Shown in pieces: positions 11,345 to 22,536 of a stretch of 64,000 nt of DNA (the stretch's first letter is position 1; every line of letters starts with the position of its first letter). The notes under the pieces are model-generated. The model was not told where the DNA came from. It did not search any database and was given only the letters and a program-made list of their open reading frames with translations. The translations under genes were made by a program, and so were the position numbers. The stretch comes from Clavelina lepadiformis. Lineage: Eukaryota; Chordata; Ascidiacea; Aplousobranchia; Clavelinidae. Location of the stretch: positions 4,342,501 through 4,406,500 of the forward strand of contig NC_135241.1 of the NCBI RefSeq assembly GCF_947623445.1, given 5' to 3'.

Positions 11345-11756
11345 TATGACATTTAATAATTCGTTGAATTGATAAATAGTTTTTCTTCTGACTCGATGAG
11401 ATGGTTGTCATTTCTCGAACGGTTTGCTTCTGCTGTTTGTTTAATTTCTGTCTATATATATTACTAACTGATAATGTTGCTATTTTATTTATTATAGGAC
11501 ACAAAGGCTTTCGCCTTCGGGCAAAGCTTACTGAATGTTACATAGCGCTGTAGTAACCAATGAAATCGATCACGTAAAAAGGGAAAGATTGAAAACATTA
11601 CATCAGTATTTATATGTGACACACCAGTTCAAGCGAGGAAATTATCTGACGTCATTAAGGAAAACACAAATTTGGTCAACAACTGAATTACGGGATTCTA
11701 AATTAAATTTCAAACATATTGGAAAACAACTCGTGATTCGTGACGTAATCGTCACA
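11345..11756 (-). repeat. 5' LTR of the 10-12 kb element
   Basis: 412 bp, an internally shortened copy of the LTR at 10187-10697. Both start TATGACATTTAATAATTCG and end ATCGTCACA on the plus strand. The near-identity over the last ~240 bp points to a recent insertion or to gene conversion. Confidence 0.75.
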
Positions 11757-11760
11757 AGGT

Positions 11761-14183
11761 CATCAGCAGCTCGAGTAGCTCTTTGCGGTTGGTTTCTGCG
11801 CTATAATTGAAAGGCTGCTGTTGATGATGTAATGTGCAGACTGTAATTGCTCGAGTAAAATTCTACCATTGTGTGCTGCTGAAAGCTGGACAGTTCACTG
11901 TTTTGTTTATATCAAAGTTGTTCAAGGTCTACGTGAACATAAATTACGCTCTCCTTATCTCCAAAACCAATATTTATATATATTCTTTGGTAAAAACCAA
12001 GGTACGCTTTTCTTGGAAAAAATACACATCAACAGCTCACTTTGTGTAAAAACTAAGCTTCCGTTGATAACGTCACAAACAGCGTGATTTACGCCACCAC
12101 CAGCAAGCTGTCTATCACTGAGGAGCAAGTTATAATAAGGTGCTATTGGAAAACAGCAGGCTGCAGAACCCGCTCTTTTGGTTCGGACTCTCTCAAGATA
12201 AGTCGCACTTTTGGGTCAAAGTCAAGTGAACCACACACGTGACTCAGATACACTTTCCGTGGTTTAGGCAACGAGGATATACCTCGTTGTTCAGATAAAC
12301 CAGAGCTGTGATTCAAATATCCACACCTGAGGCTCAAAATTTGTTTCAAAGCCAAATGAGGCAAGCTCAGGGTTCAGTTGTATAGCATACCTTATTAAAT
12401 TTTCTGAGACAGTGGTGTGAAACTGTGACTCACAAACTCAACCGCTGATTTTCTTTGACGCCAAGTTTTGCGGACGCCACATCGAGTTTAAACAATTTGG
12501 GTCAGGCAGTTCAGGCTGCTGGTTGATTGAGACTGGAGTGGGTGTGGGATCCACACGGACAGCTGCAAAGGTGGTTGCTATTGCAAAAAAATCTTTTTCT
12601 CGTGTACTCTAGCACACATGTGATTATGTGGTGCTCCTATTCTGGCAGTGTTGGTTTTCTCATCTATGCGAGCTATCACGTCAGCAGTCGCTTAACAGTC
12701 TATCCTTGGTGGACTCCATATAGGCCTGTAGTGCACACACCAGACTCACAAAATTGCGCGTCGATTTTTTTTTGCTCACCGCAAATTTGTAATACAAATG
12801 GAGTTTGATGTTAGCCTACTTACATAGTACAATCGTCCCTGCTGCTTATAACGTAACATTTGTATGCAGTTGAATTGATGAATTATGCGTTCAGCAGTTG
12901 AGCTAACCTCTTTCCCCGTCTTCCTTTGCACACAACTATAACTTCAAATTTTTATGCTGTTGTAACATAATAGGCTAATTTGTATATTGTTTTTTAATGA
13001 GCGATGTAGGCCTACAGGCATCGATTTTTTTAAAGAAAATGAAAAATCTGGTGGGCAAATTACATATCGGAGATTTTCTCGTCGTAAGAGCAGCACAACG
13101 TTAACGTTGTTTTATAGTTATTTAATGCTTATCACAATGCATTTTACAAGTTTTCTGTGTTGACCTGTTTTTCCAACTTGTTCCCCGAACGCATCATGCT
13201 TGCTTTTAGTTTATAAGCTAAAAAAGGCCTTAGCGTAGTTTAAGAAAGCGCACTTCATAAAAGACTTTATCCAAAACCATTTACAGGAGTGGATTTAAGA
13301 CCTACAGAACAGGTAGGTTGATTGCTTTTCTGCAAAGTAAATTTTTCCAAAGGTTTAATTCTGTTGATGTTTTTTAAAAACTGTTAGCATATTTTCAAAG
13401 ATTGCCAAAACTTATTCTTTACAAATTTCAATTGGCTTGGCTAAACATTTTCAAGTATATACACAGTTGGAAGTTGTTTGCAATCCTTTGAGTTGAATCC
13501 ATTCTTTAGATGTTCTTAAAAAACTTTGCAGTTAAAAAGTGATAACTAACAGGAGAGATAAACACATTAAGCTACTAAATGTATTGTAATGTCACAAAGC
13601 GGCCATGTATTGCGAGCTTTTTGCTTGTTTATTTGTTCTCTTTTACTATCTTGTTTCACACCTTCGCCTTTCTAATTTCCCTCCTGTTTATCTGTCACAT
13701 GTTGCGCTTTTTGGTCTCTTATCTGTAATCTCTTTAATATTACCTGTTATCTTTTCCCTTACCTTAATTTTTATCTCTTCATTTTCTTACATCATGCCTC
13801 TTTCTCTTAACTGTTCTCAAGGTAAGTAAAAGTGTTACTCTCTTCTTTCTTTTGCACTTTCTCTTTAGGAAAAACCTTTTCTAATTGCATATTTTGAATT
13901 TCAATGTGCTGTTTACGTTTAATCATATTTTTGCCTTGCCCCTTCCACGACGATTTCTGAAAACGTTATCTATAACAATTTAGGTAACATATTGACGTTG
14001 ATATCACAAAATAGGGAACTATGCCACACTTTTCACTATGGCAAGATGCGGTAACTTGTAGAAAATAGTCTGACTTTGACAATCGTATCTTTAGTATCAG
14101 TATCTGTCTCGAATCTGTAAGATCCAGGGGGTGCTCCTTTTCCCTCCCGCGAATTGTCTATCTCCACTTTCAACTGTGACCAA
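11761..14183. other. Non-coding stretch with a fragment of repeat R1
   Basis: No gene supported over about 2.4 kb. At 14021-14040 the words ATGCCACACTTTTCACTATG match the 3' end of repeat family R1, so a fragment of a fifth copy lies just before copy C. A short hairpin CAACGAGG/CCTCGTTG lies near 12268-12288. Confidence 0.4.
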
Positions 14184-14389
14184 AAAGTATGGCAGTTTTT
14201 GACGAGAAATCGTGTGCAAAGAGACAAATTTTGGCGGGCATGGAAACCACAGATTTTTGTTTATTTATTATAAATTAGCGTTCAAGCAACCTGGTTTTCT
14301 TTATTTATTATTACTCAGCGTGATGATAAGAGATTTGGTGTGCACGTTGATAAATCTCGTGCATGCAGGTGCCACATTTTTTGCTATGG
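14184..14389 (+). repeat. Dispersed repeat family R1, copy C
   Basis: Same block order as copies A, B and D: AAAGTATGGCAGTTTTTGA, then GAGAAATCGTGTGCA, twin TTTATTTATTATAAATTAGCG-like blocks, GATAAATCTCGTGCATGCAG, and an end GCCACATTTTTTGCTATGG. Its 5' part matches copy D at 54371 closely. Confidence 0.65.
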
Positions 14390-15938
14390 CTCCTACTGGA
14401 AAGTTTGCTTTCGGTGATGAAAATGAATGAACCAATAAATGTAGTACCAAAATTTGTCCCACACCAATGTAATATTTACAATATAGAACATAGGGCAAAA
14501 CAGCGACTGTAACAAAATGCTGCAGAAACCAATTTTCTGCCCTAGAGAAATTTCTATTTCCGTAAACTTTCCAGTTTGGATGTATACCAGACTGCAGAGT
14601 TCCGCATTTAGACGAATTCAATAGGTTATTAATTTCTATGAGCCAAAGTGGCGCACTTTGGGTGCATAATTTTGGGCTTAATGACTTGGACAAAACTTCT
14701 GTATTCTCACTTTTTAATTGCTTTTGAGACAGAATTAATCAAATTGTGTACGTTATTACATAATTGCGCACTTAAGAGAGCACTTCTGCTGCATCCAACT
14801 ATTTTGCCACACACGCACTTATCATTTTTGGTTGTATGGCGCACGCAAGATCTTGTTGAAAACGGCAGTACTCTGCACTCTGAAATTTATGTATATATAC
14901 ATATGTTACAGCCGTCTAACCAGTGTATGTGTATCTGCATATATCTTGTCGGTGTTATGAATAATGTTCACAGGAATGTTGAGGTATGCTCTTATAAAAA
15001 ATCTCATTCATTGGTAGTCTTTTGAGCCCTGATACAGTGCCCTCACCCTTGCCATAGATCGTTCTGCATTTTATGGCAAGATTTGCCGAGATCTCTGGTT
15101 TGTAACAGATAGCCAAGTATACACATATTCAATCTTTCTCCTGTGCATATTTAACAATTACATACTATATTTATCTAAGCGCCCATCAAAAAATCCTGTC
15201 GGCCATATAAATTTTCATCGATTCTGATTGAAGTTTAGATTGTGATTATGGTTAATTGGATAAGGTCTACCTTGCTCATTCGTCACCCTGCGATGATTAT
15301 AAAAAAATTTTGCCGTTTCTCTGTTGTATATTTTTGCTGCTGTGATTACGTTCTTACTTTGTATTTTATGTAAAGCATCTTTTTAAGAGTTACACCCGCA
15401 AGAATAGCTGATGATTTGCCTGAGCATTAACTCTCATGAAAGGGTAATTTAGAGCAATCTTTTTTAACTTGGTTCGGACTTTTAAATGCCAGGAAAGTCT
15501 AATCTGCACATGATTCAGTCCAGGTTAAAAAAACGTTTGCAGGTTGCCTATTTAGTCACTTGTTTACATTTTTCTTGATGCTTCTTATGGAAACTAAACA
15601 TTTTCTGAAACAATCCATATAATTCTGTCTTGCATATCTCCTCAAGTAAACAGAGCAAACTGAAAGGTTGATTTATAATTAGGTTTCTAAAAAAGTCCAC
15701 ATAATTTCAATTTGCTATGTCCACAAAACCGCCTACAACGACGCCCGTGTGTCAACATTTGTAACCCCAATATGACCCGTAGCGTGTCGCAGGTTATGGA
15801 AACCAAATCACAACACGCTTTAACAGTCTTGAAGTCACTATATGAGAATTTTACTTTGCATGCCTTACCCATAAAGCATGCATTATGTCAGAGGTAAGGC
15901 TGTCACTACTTCACCAAATAAAAATTGTACGTTGAAAG
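14390..15938. other. Non-coding stretch
   Basis: Several frames of 60-130 codons exist on both strands, but none shows a recognisable family, a splice-consistent structure or a start context I would trust. A slightly GC-richer patch at 15710-15890 is unclassified. Confidence 0.4.
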
Positions 15939-16166
15939 CAATGTTCCCTCTAATTTTTCACGAGTCTGAGCAAACACTCTTACTCCCTGAGCGGTCCCTT
16001 GGACCACTATGAGCAACATCAGACGTTCGCGTGGTTATTATTATGCGTTTATTCTATTTTCAATTCAGGGTGGATTTTTTTCTTGTGCGCAGCACAGATT
16101 TTCTGTGTGCGGAGACCGTGTCAGCAGTGCGCATTTGCGCACGCGCGCAGCTTAGAGGGAACATTG
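15939..16166. mobile_element. hAT-type MITE with 15 bp TIRs and 8 bp target-site duplication
   Basis: The ends are perfect 15 bp inverted repeats: CAATGTTCCCTCTAA at 15939-15953 and its reverse complement at 16152-16166. The octamer GTTGAAAG flanks both sides exactly (15931-15938 and 16167-16174). An 8 bp duplication and a CAxxGTTCCCTCTAA terminus are hallmarks of hAT elements. The 228 bp body is non-coding, with GTGCGCA/TGCGCAC words near the right end. It is a non-autonomous insertion, and the intact duplication suggests it is fairly young. Confidence 0.9.
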
Positions 16167-16174
16167 GTTGAAAG

Positions 16175-17442
16175 CTATTTTTACAGTTTTTTGTTAATCT
16201 TAGATAAATAAAATAGTTAAATGTTATAACATAGTAACTTAACCCCAATCTACATTGAAATCTAAATTTGACTTAAACAAAATCCTAAAGTAGCTTTTTG
16301 CATGCCCAGTCTTCTTAACTAACTTTCTGTCTTTAACAACGGACTGCAAACTACCAAAGGCCCATTGCAAACCGAGTTTGATTCCCATTTGTGCTAATAT
16401 TGTATCACCCTTAAGCAAGGTACGAAAGATGCTAGCTTTTGTCCGGTTGTCTTGATCAACAGTTTCAAATTTGGTCAATTTGGAAGAAGTTTAAAAGAGA
16501 AATGTGTATCCATCAGAACTTGCACAAACTCGGGCTCACTAACAAGGGTTTGCGTGGTGAGCATTCATCGAAAAAAAAAGTGAGAGTAATGCCCATGCAA
16601 AAGATACAAAATAAAATCCTGGTTTCAGGTTAAAGTTAACATTATTCGGATTCGTACTTTTTCAGATATAAAACACCCTAGATTAACTACTTATCCTTGG
16701 GCTCAATAAAGTTAATTCCTGTGTATGTTTCCGTATGAAAGTAAAAGTACAGTAGTTTAATAATAATGCACATATAATAAATGTCCCACCAAGTTCTGAA
16801 AATATCATAAAACATTTTGTGATCTGGCAGATGAATGGTTCCCAAATCCCAACCTTTATTTGTCACAGAAGCCTTGAAAGAATTTTTAAAGTCATAGTAC
16901 CTCACACAAAAAATGCTAGAAATTTCTTTAATTTATGATTCTTGCGAGCCATATGCTATGTTACGTTAACTGCATTTTTGCTATACCAGAGCAAATATTT
17001 CACCAAACCTTGATAGATTTTTTACCCTTTGCAACACAAAACAACAACTAACGCTATTGACTGCATGGCGTAATTCCACATTTTCTGACAGTTTTGGAAT
17101 TTTTGTTGCTCAGCTAACTGTTAGTTTGTCAGTGATAATTCCATTTTGTCTAATCCAGGTTCCTGGTTAAGTTGTAATTGATAAGTAACGTATGCATGTC
17201 CACTACTTCATGACGTTTATGAGTGATCTTTACATAGCCTACTAAGTCATATGCAGTACGTATAGTGCAGAAATTCCACACACAATAAGGCTTAATTTGA
17301 TGTTATTCAGTGAGCCCAACAGTATAACTTCTTTTCTATAATCGTACATAATTATAACTTATAATGTTTTACCTGATTCCACATATTCTTCTGTTGAAAT
17401 AAAATTTTTATGATTTCATGATTTGTAGTGTTTTAAATAATT
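16175..17442. other. Upstream region of EFR3
   Basis: No gene supported. It should contain the EFR3 promoter and 5' UTR. TTTGTAG at about 17422-17428 could be a splice acceptor just before the start codon, which would imply a 5' UTR intron. Evidence for that is weak. Confidence 0.4.
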
Positions 17443-19821
17443 ATGGCTGGCTGCGTTTGTTGTTCTGCTTTAAAGCCAAGATATAAGCGTCTTGTTGATA
17501 ACATCTTTCCATCAAGTCCTGAGAAAGGTTTGGTGAGAAGTGAAATGGAAAAGTTGACTTACTACGCTGTGTCAGCTCCAGAAAAGTTGGATCGAATCGG
17601 TGTGTATCTTGCCAGAAAATTGACAAGAGATATTGCTCGTCATCGTGACAAAGCAGTTTTTATTGCCATGGAGGCGTTAAACCAGTTGCTACTTGCGTGT
17701 CACGCCCAACAGATAAACCTATTTGTGGAAAGCTTTCTTAGAATGGTCGCCACTTTGCTTGAATCAGCTAATGCAGAATTTCAAGCACTTGGCACACACT
17801 CATTCGAGAAGTTTTCTAAAATTGAAGAGGACACAGCTTCATACCATCGCAGATATGACTTCTTTGTTTCCAAATTCAGTTCGATGTGTCATAGTAATCA
17901 ACAAGACAATAATATTCGGCTAAAAGCTCAGCTAAACGGTGTCCAAGGTTTACGTGGTGTAATCCGTAAAACTGTTAGCGATGAGTTGCAGGTGAACATA
18001 TGGGAAAAGCAGCATATGGATAAAATAATTTCCTCTCTCCTTTACATCATGCAAAATGATACCAATGATGAAAAGCATAATGATGATGGTAGTCCTGTAC
18101 CGAAGGAAGACTCTGAACACCCGTCTTCACTAGCAGAGGAATCCTTCAGGGAGCTGCTGTCTCGAGCAGCATTTGCTAATGTCCCAGCAGCAGTTTCACC
18201 CGCGCTTTCTCACATGGATAACCACAAACTATGGACACCTGACAGCACGTTTGCCATTAAGTGCTTCAAGATAATAATGTATTCAGTACAAGGTCAGTAT
18301 AGTCACCTCATTGTCAAAATGCTTCTCGATCATCTTGATAACCATGGTACCGAAAAACAGCATACCAGAGCCAGTATACTTCAAGTTTTGTGTGCAATTG
18401 TACCAATCCCATCTTCGGCAGCAATTGGCCCATCTGTCATTGATGTTTTTAACCGACTCGCTCGTCATCTTAAAATATCAACTGAAAGGCTAAATCAAAA
18501 GGATTTTGTTAATGCTTTAATTGAAACAACTGGGGTTTTGGCTGGTGTTGTACCTGACTATCAGAAACTTGAGATAATTACTTTTTATATTACGAAATCT
18601 CAGGAAGCAATATGTGGCAGTGAAGATGGCGAAGGCATGATATCCGTTGATAAAAAATTTGCCAGCCTTTTGCTGCAGTCTCTGCATCGAATTTCAAAAA
18701 CATACCATGCCAGCAATCTCTCAACACTTTCCTCAACATTGCTAGATCCACTCTTGAAAGTAGCTTTACTTACTGACCCTTCTGAACGACTACTCGCACA
18801 CAATCTACTGATATCGTTATTTGACAGAAATCAAAATGAAAGCAGACTCACACTGGTTTCGTCACAGACAGACGTTGAGAGCATGGGTCTTGTCTCTTCG
18901 GCGGCCAGCAAATATGATGTAGATTTCTTAGATAGAAGACTTCCAAGCATATACCATTGGTTGTTTGAGAGTTTTAAGCATGATGACAACTCAATTAATA
19001 ATTTTATGTCATTGTATAAGTGTGCATTAGTTTTATGTTTGTCCATTTTTTCACCTGATATAATTACTGACATGACATGTTTAACGTTGGCTGTGCAAGG
19101 TGCTGCTATTGAATTGCTAAACAATGCAAACCAGCCGGAAGATGTTATCGGCCATGTATCGCAAGTCCTGGCTTCAACAGCCAGCATTATGCTCGTCCTT
19201 GCTCATTTATCCGCCATTCCTGAATTTCAACATTATGTTAATCAAGTCATGCTTTCACGCAATTCTATTGCCCCACAGTTAATGCCAGAGCATGCTTTAA
19301 CAGGACAGAAGACCAGAATTTCTTTTAAATTTGAGCCAGAAGCCCTATCAAAAGTAATATTCACCAGCACTGCAATTTATGATGCCCTGGTGGGAAGAAT
19401 CGGATTTAACATTGAAAAGTTAAATCAACCGTTTTTGGCAAACCTTCCTTTAGACACTTTAAGCTCAGAAGGAAAACACGGCCCTATAGATGTTGAGTCG
19501 ATAAACATTTCGTTTACTATGGGTAGAGAGACGTCTGTGACTTTGGAGGATGGTGTTATGCCAGCCAATACAATCACATATCAATACCTGAAACAGGTGT
19601 TTACTAAACCGCCTATCTCAAGAAAAGAACAGATGGCAAAGAACCAAAAAGTTGCTGATCACATTAGAAGTGTGCCGTTTGAGCAGCTGATTGCGGAAAT
19701 GAAACCAGACCCCACCATTGAATGCAAGAAATGGTATGAGCAAGTGATAAATACTGAAGCCAATTCTGTTGAAGATGAAGGAATTGATCCATTGGTGTTT
19801 CCTTCTATCTGCTACTTTTGA
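17443..19821 (+). CDS. EFR3: EFR3 homologue, PI4-kinase IIIalpha membrane anchor, intronless CDS
   Basis: EFR3 is a palmitoylated peripheral membrane protein that brings PI4KA with TTC7 and FAM126 to the plasma membrane for PI4P synthesis (family knowledge). The 792-residue frame starts at the first ATG with the Cys-rich palmitoylation-type N-terminus MAGCVCCSALKPRYKRLVDN. It continues with the family blocks EMEKLTYYAVSAPEKLDRIG (residues about 28-47), VFIAMEALNQLLLACH, TASYHRRYDFFVSKFSSMCH and FAIKCFKIIMYSVQGQYSH. The rest fits an armadillo/HEAT-like helical rod. Vertebrate EFR3A is about 820 residues, so this looks full length, and the C-terminus ...LVFPSICYF resembles the vertebrate end. 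The striking feature is one uninterrupted exon, whereas vertebrate EFR3 genes have many introns. This suggests a functional retrocopy or massive intron loss. Confidence 0.95.
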   Translation: MAGCVCCSALKPRYKRLVDNIFPSSPEKGLVRSEMEKLTYYAVSAPEKLDRIGVYLARKLTRDIARHRDKAVFIAMEALNQLLLACHAQQINLFVESFLRMVATLLESANAEFQALGTHSFEKFSKIEEDTASYHRRYDFFVSKFSSMCHSNQQDNNIRLKAQLNGVQGLRGVIRKTVSDELQVNIWEKQHMDKIISSLLYIMQNDTNDEKHNDDGSPVPKEDSEHPSSLAEESFRELLSRAAFANVPAAVSPALSHMDNHKLWTPDSTFAIKCFKIIMYSVQGQYSHLIVKMLLDHLDNHGTEKQHTRASILQVLCAIVPIPSSAAIGPSVIDVFNRLARHLKISTERLNQKDFVNALIETTGVLAGVVPDYQKLEIITFYITKSQEAICGSEDGEGMISVDKKFASLLLQSLHRISKTYHASNLSTLSSTLLDPLLKVALLTDPSERLLAHNLLISLFDRNQNESRLTLVSSQTDVESMGLVSSAASKYDVDFLDRRLPSIYHWLFESFKHDDNSINNFMSLYKCALVLCLSIFSPDIITDMTCLTLAVQGAAIELLNNANQPEDVIGHVSQVLASTASIMLVLAHLSAIPEFQHYVNQVMLSRNSIAPQLMPEHALTGQKTRISFKFEPEALSKVIFTSTAIYDALVGRIGFNIEKLNQPFLANLPLDTLSSEGKHGPIDVESINISFTMGRETSVTLEDGVMPANTITYQYLKQVFTKPPISRKEQMAKNQKVADHIRSVPFEQLIAEMKPDPTIECKKWYEQVINTEANSVEDEGIDPLVFPSICYF

Positions 19822-21219
19822 GGGACCTACCTTTAATTTTTGTATCTTACTATTTGCTGGACATTGTTGAGATTATATAAAGGCTTATTTGTGTGTCATT
19901 GGTGCAATTTATCTATTTATTTAGTAAGAAGATAGTCTAGTTGTCAAAAATTTAATTGGTTAGCATTACTCAGCAACACTCTGTGATGTCATAAGATTGG
20001 TTGATTAACAGCATATAGCTGTAGTATGTGTAGTCATTATGCAGTGTACTTTGTAATTACAGCTTCTTAAAATAGAACGAGGTGTGCAGACTCGTACAGT
20101 GGGATGTTGCTCACCATACATACCTTCATTTCACCATGTGGTTTGTGGTTGATGCTTGATTTTAGCATACTTAGAAAGCTATCTATATAATAGTATTGGT
20201 GCCTGGAATTGCAATCACTGTTGTACTCCAATATTTACACCACAGCATTGTACGAACAGGAACAGCTGTCAGTTAACAATTTCCTCTGTCACCATAAGTT
20301 TGGTTTGTTAGAACCAGACATTTGTTTTTTTGTGACTAATGGATTGTGATGTATTTAAAATTGATATTTCTTTTTATAATATAATGAATAATAAGACTTT
20401 ACTTTGCAGATTTCTTCTTAGGTATATCATATACGCGAGAAATGTCTTCTTGATCTTTCTTTGCTTCTTGTTTCCCTTATATATACATACCGATATTTTT
20501 CTCTCCGTGATGTATGGGAATAAGTAAAATTGTCATTAAAGTGTTGTGCACAACTGTAATGAGCTTTATAGTATGTAGTACTGTATAGGGCTTTTGTTGG
20601 TTGATTGATTGGCTGTACTGACATTGACAGCCTGGCTTTAGAAAATAAAGCCTGTGATTAAATGCGATGCCTGTGGGTTGTAAACATTCTTATGCTCATT
20701 TATTTTAATGTTTATGCCATTCTCTATATATGGCAAGGTTATATTCAGTTTGAGAAAGTAACATGAGCACACATGACTATTGTTCACATTTTGTGCTTTG
20801 TTTCTGTTTTTATTGCTTGTGTTGTACTTGCTGTAAAAAAGGTTTTCTGCTAGCTCTCACAAAAAAAAATATCTCTGATAATTTTTTTTTTGCCTGGTTA
20901 ATCTGTGAAATTAAATTTTTGTGGCTCTTATCTAACTTACTATTATGTCGAGTGCAATGGACTATTTTTGTGGATTTCAGATATTTACAAGATCGTTCAT
21001 GGTTTCTATTGTGGTGCGTTTCAAAAATTATAGTAAGGTTTTTAACACCAAATCTTCATTAAAAGGATTTTAAAATTACTTTTACTGTGCTTATTGTTAT
21101 ATGTCGAATTAATATTTTGTCTGTTTGGATTGTCTAATTTATTGCTCGAGTTCATTAACACTGTGTTTGTCTTCTACCAGGAGGCCAGTACTTACGTACA
21201 ATACAACTAAGAACACAAA
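19822..21219. other. EFR3 3' UTR and EDF1 upstream region
   Basis: Contains the likely EFR3 polyadenylation signal and, near its end, the EDF1 promoter or 5' UTR. No other gene seen. CTTCTACCAG at 21171-21180 before GAGGCCAG resembles a splice acceptor 40 bp upstream of the EDF1 start and may mark a 5' UTR intron or a trans-splice site. Confidence 0.4.
20644..20649 (+). promoter_or_regulatory. Candidate EFR3 polyadenylation signal
   Basis: AATAAA about 0.8 kb after the EFR3 stop, followed by TG-rich sequence (GCCTGTG, GTGGGTTGTAAAC). It is the first canonical hexamer in a good context after the stop that I noticed. Confidence 0.4.
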
Positions 21220-21666
21220 ATGCAAAGTAACACTGACTGGGATACTGTGACTTATCTGAGAAAGTCCAAACCTGCCCCTGGAGCGGCCAAATCAAACCAA
21301 GCTGTAAATGCTGCTTTGCGCAAAGGAGAAGATGTAGAAACAAGACAGAAGTTTGCTGCTGGAACCAACAAGAAAGCTGTGACAAGTAAGAACACTGCAA
21401 AATTAGACCGTGAAACAGAAGAACTTCATCATGAGACTATTTCATTGAGCGTTGGTCGTTTGATACAAAAAGGTCGCCAGCAGAAACGACTTACACAAAA
21501 AGAACTAGCAACAAAAATCAACGAAAAACCACAAGTTATCAATGAGTATGAAAATGGAAAGGCCATTCCTAATAATCAAGTCATGGGAAAAATAGAAAGA
21601 GCAATTGGAATTAAACTAAGAGGAAAAGACAAGGGCCACCCAATGACCTCGTCATCCAAGAAATAG
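21220..21666 (+). CDS. EDF1: EDF1/MBF1, endothelial differentiation-related factor 1
   Basis: EDF1 (multiprotein bridging factor 1) is a transcription coactivator that also binds collided ribosomes and recruits GIGYF2-4EHP (family knowledge). The 148-residue length equals that of human EDF1. The N-terminal MBF1 domain begins SDWDTVT-like with [12 protein letters not shown], has [16 protein letters not shown] near residue 37, then [20 protein letters not shown]. The cro/C1-type helix-turn-helix follows: [20 protein letters not shown], then [20 protein letters not shown]. The start is the first ATG and aligns with the family start. The CDS is uninterrupted, although human EDF1 has introns. ENSA/ARPP19 begins 870 bp downstream on the same strand. 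Confidence 0.96.
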   Translation: MQSNTDWDTVTYLRKSKPAPGAAKSNQAVNAALRKGEDVETRQKFAAGTNKKAVTSKNTAKLDRETEELHHETISLSVGRLIQKGRQQKRLTQKELATKINEKPQVINEYENGKAIPNNQVMGKIERAIGIKLRGKDKGHPMTSSSKK

Positions 21667-22536
21667 CATCACCAAAGTCAGCTTGTATTTCCTGTAGTAC
21701 AGTGTAAGTGGTGTATGGTCACATCATTTGAATTTTGTTAAATTTTTAGCTGCTAAGTTGACAATTCATTTCATGTTTTCTCTGTTGTAATGTTGAGTTA
21801 ATTTCTAGCCTACGATTGGTATATTTGAGTGTTTTGTTTAAACATATTTTAATTCAGTGCATTAAATGAAAATGCTTGATGAACAGCTAATCCATGTTTA
21901 ATCTCCCGTTGGAATTTATTTCCATACCAGTTGCAACTGTAGCCGTCCAATACCACCATTCTCACTTGTATCTGAAACCACTAATTATGTAGCTTTCAGT
22001 TTTAATCAACCTTCCACATCTGTCTATATTTATGAAAAAGGTTTAATTGTTTTACGTAAACACAACCAACACCTTACAGTTACAGAAAATCAATACTTTG
22101 ATCTAAATATGATTAATGTACTTGTTGGTTGGTGCGTGGAACATCTGTTTATGTTGACTACAGTACCGATAAATAATTTGTGTGTGTTTGACAGGACTAA
22201 GAGATAAATTTTGCAGTGAATTTGTGCATATTGCTTAGCTTTGTGTTTTTAGCGTGAATAGTTGATCCAATTTTAAGTGGTGTGATCAGTTTTTCTCTAA
22301 ATATTAATGTGACTTGCTGGGGTAGTTGCCATTGTTGCATGTTGACCGAGTCATGTTCATTTGCAGTTTCTACAATAATAATATTGTAGTGGTCGTGTTC
22401 AAAACCATTTCTTCGAGGCTTTCAAGTGCAACAATACCTCTTGCTTGTGTTGCAGTCTCAACACTTATGAAAGTATAGAATCACACAGAAATTTGTTCAA
22501 TTAGGGCTGTTACTTGTTTTTAAATATCTCTGAATT
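21667..22536. other. EDF1 3' UTR and ENSA upstream region
   Basis: No gene seen. An ATTAAA variant polyadenylation signal lies at 21861-21866. The remaining sequence up to the ENSA start is AT-rich with an ATAATAATATT patch at 22375-22385. Confidence 0.35.

Larger units (their letters stand above)
10187..11756 (-). mobile_element. Non-autonomous LTR retrotransposon with 4 bp target-site duplication
   Basis: Two direct repeats, 10187-10697 and 11345-11756, are nearly identical over their last ~240 bp and flank 647 bp of unique sequence. On the minus strand each reads TGTGACG...GTCATA. The flanking tetranucleotide AGGT occurs at both 10183-10186 and 11757-11760, a 4 bp target-site duplication that fixes the element ends. 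On the minus strand the 5' LTR (11756-11345) is followed, after AAT, by TGGTGCACGATCAGTTCG, a plausible tRNA primer-binding site. The 3' LTR is preceded by the purine-rich GGGTAGGAAGG. Each LTR holds an ATATAAATAC TATA-like box and a downstream AATAAATAAA polyadenylation signal on the same strand. The 5' LTR lacks about 100 bp present in the 3' LTR. No gag or pol coding is visible inside, so the element is non-autonomous. Confidence 0.75.

Noticed and set aside
14301..14693. 130-codon open frame on the minus strand
   Set aside because: Overlaps repeat R1 copy C in antisense and shows no family match.
21667..22536. EDF1-ENSA as a tunicate-style operon
   Set aside because: The 870 bp gap is far larger than the very short gaps of known trans-spliced operons, and no spliced-leader evidence can be read here.
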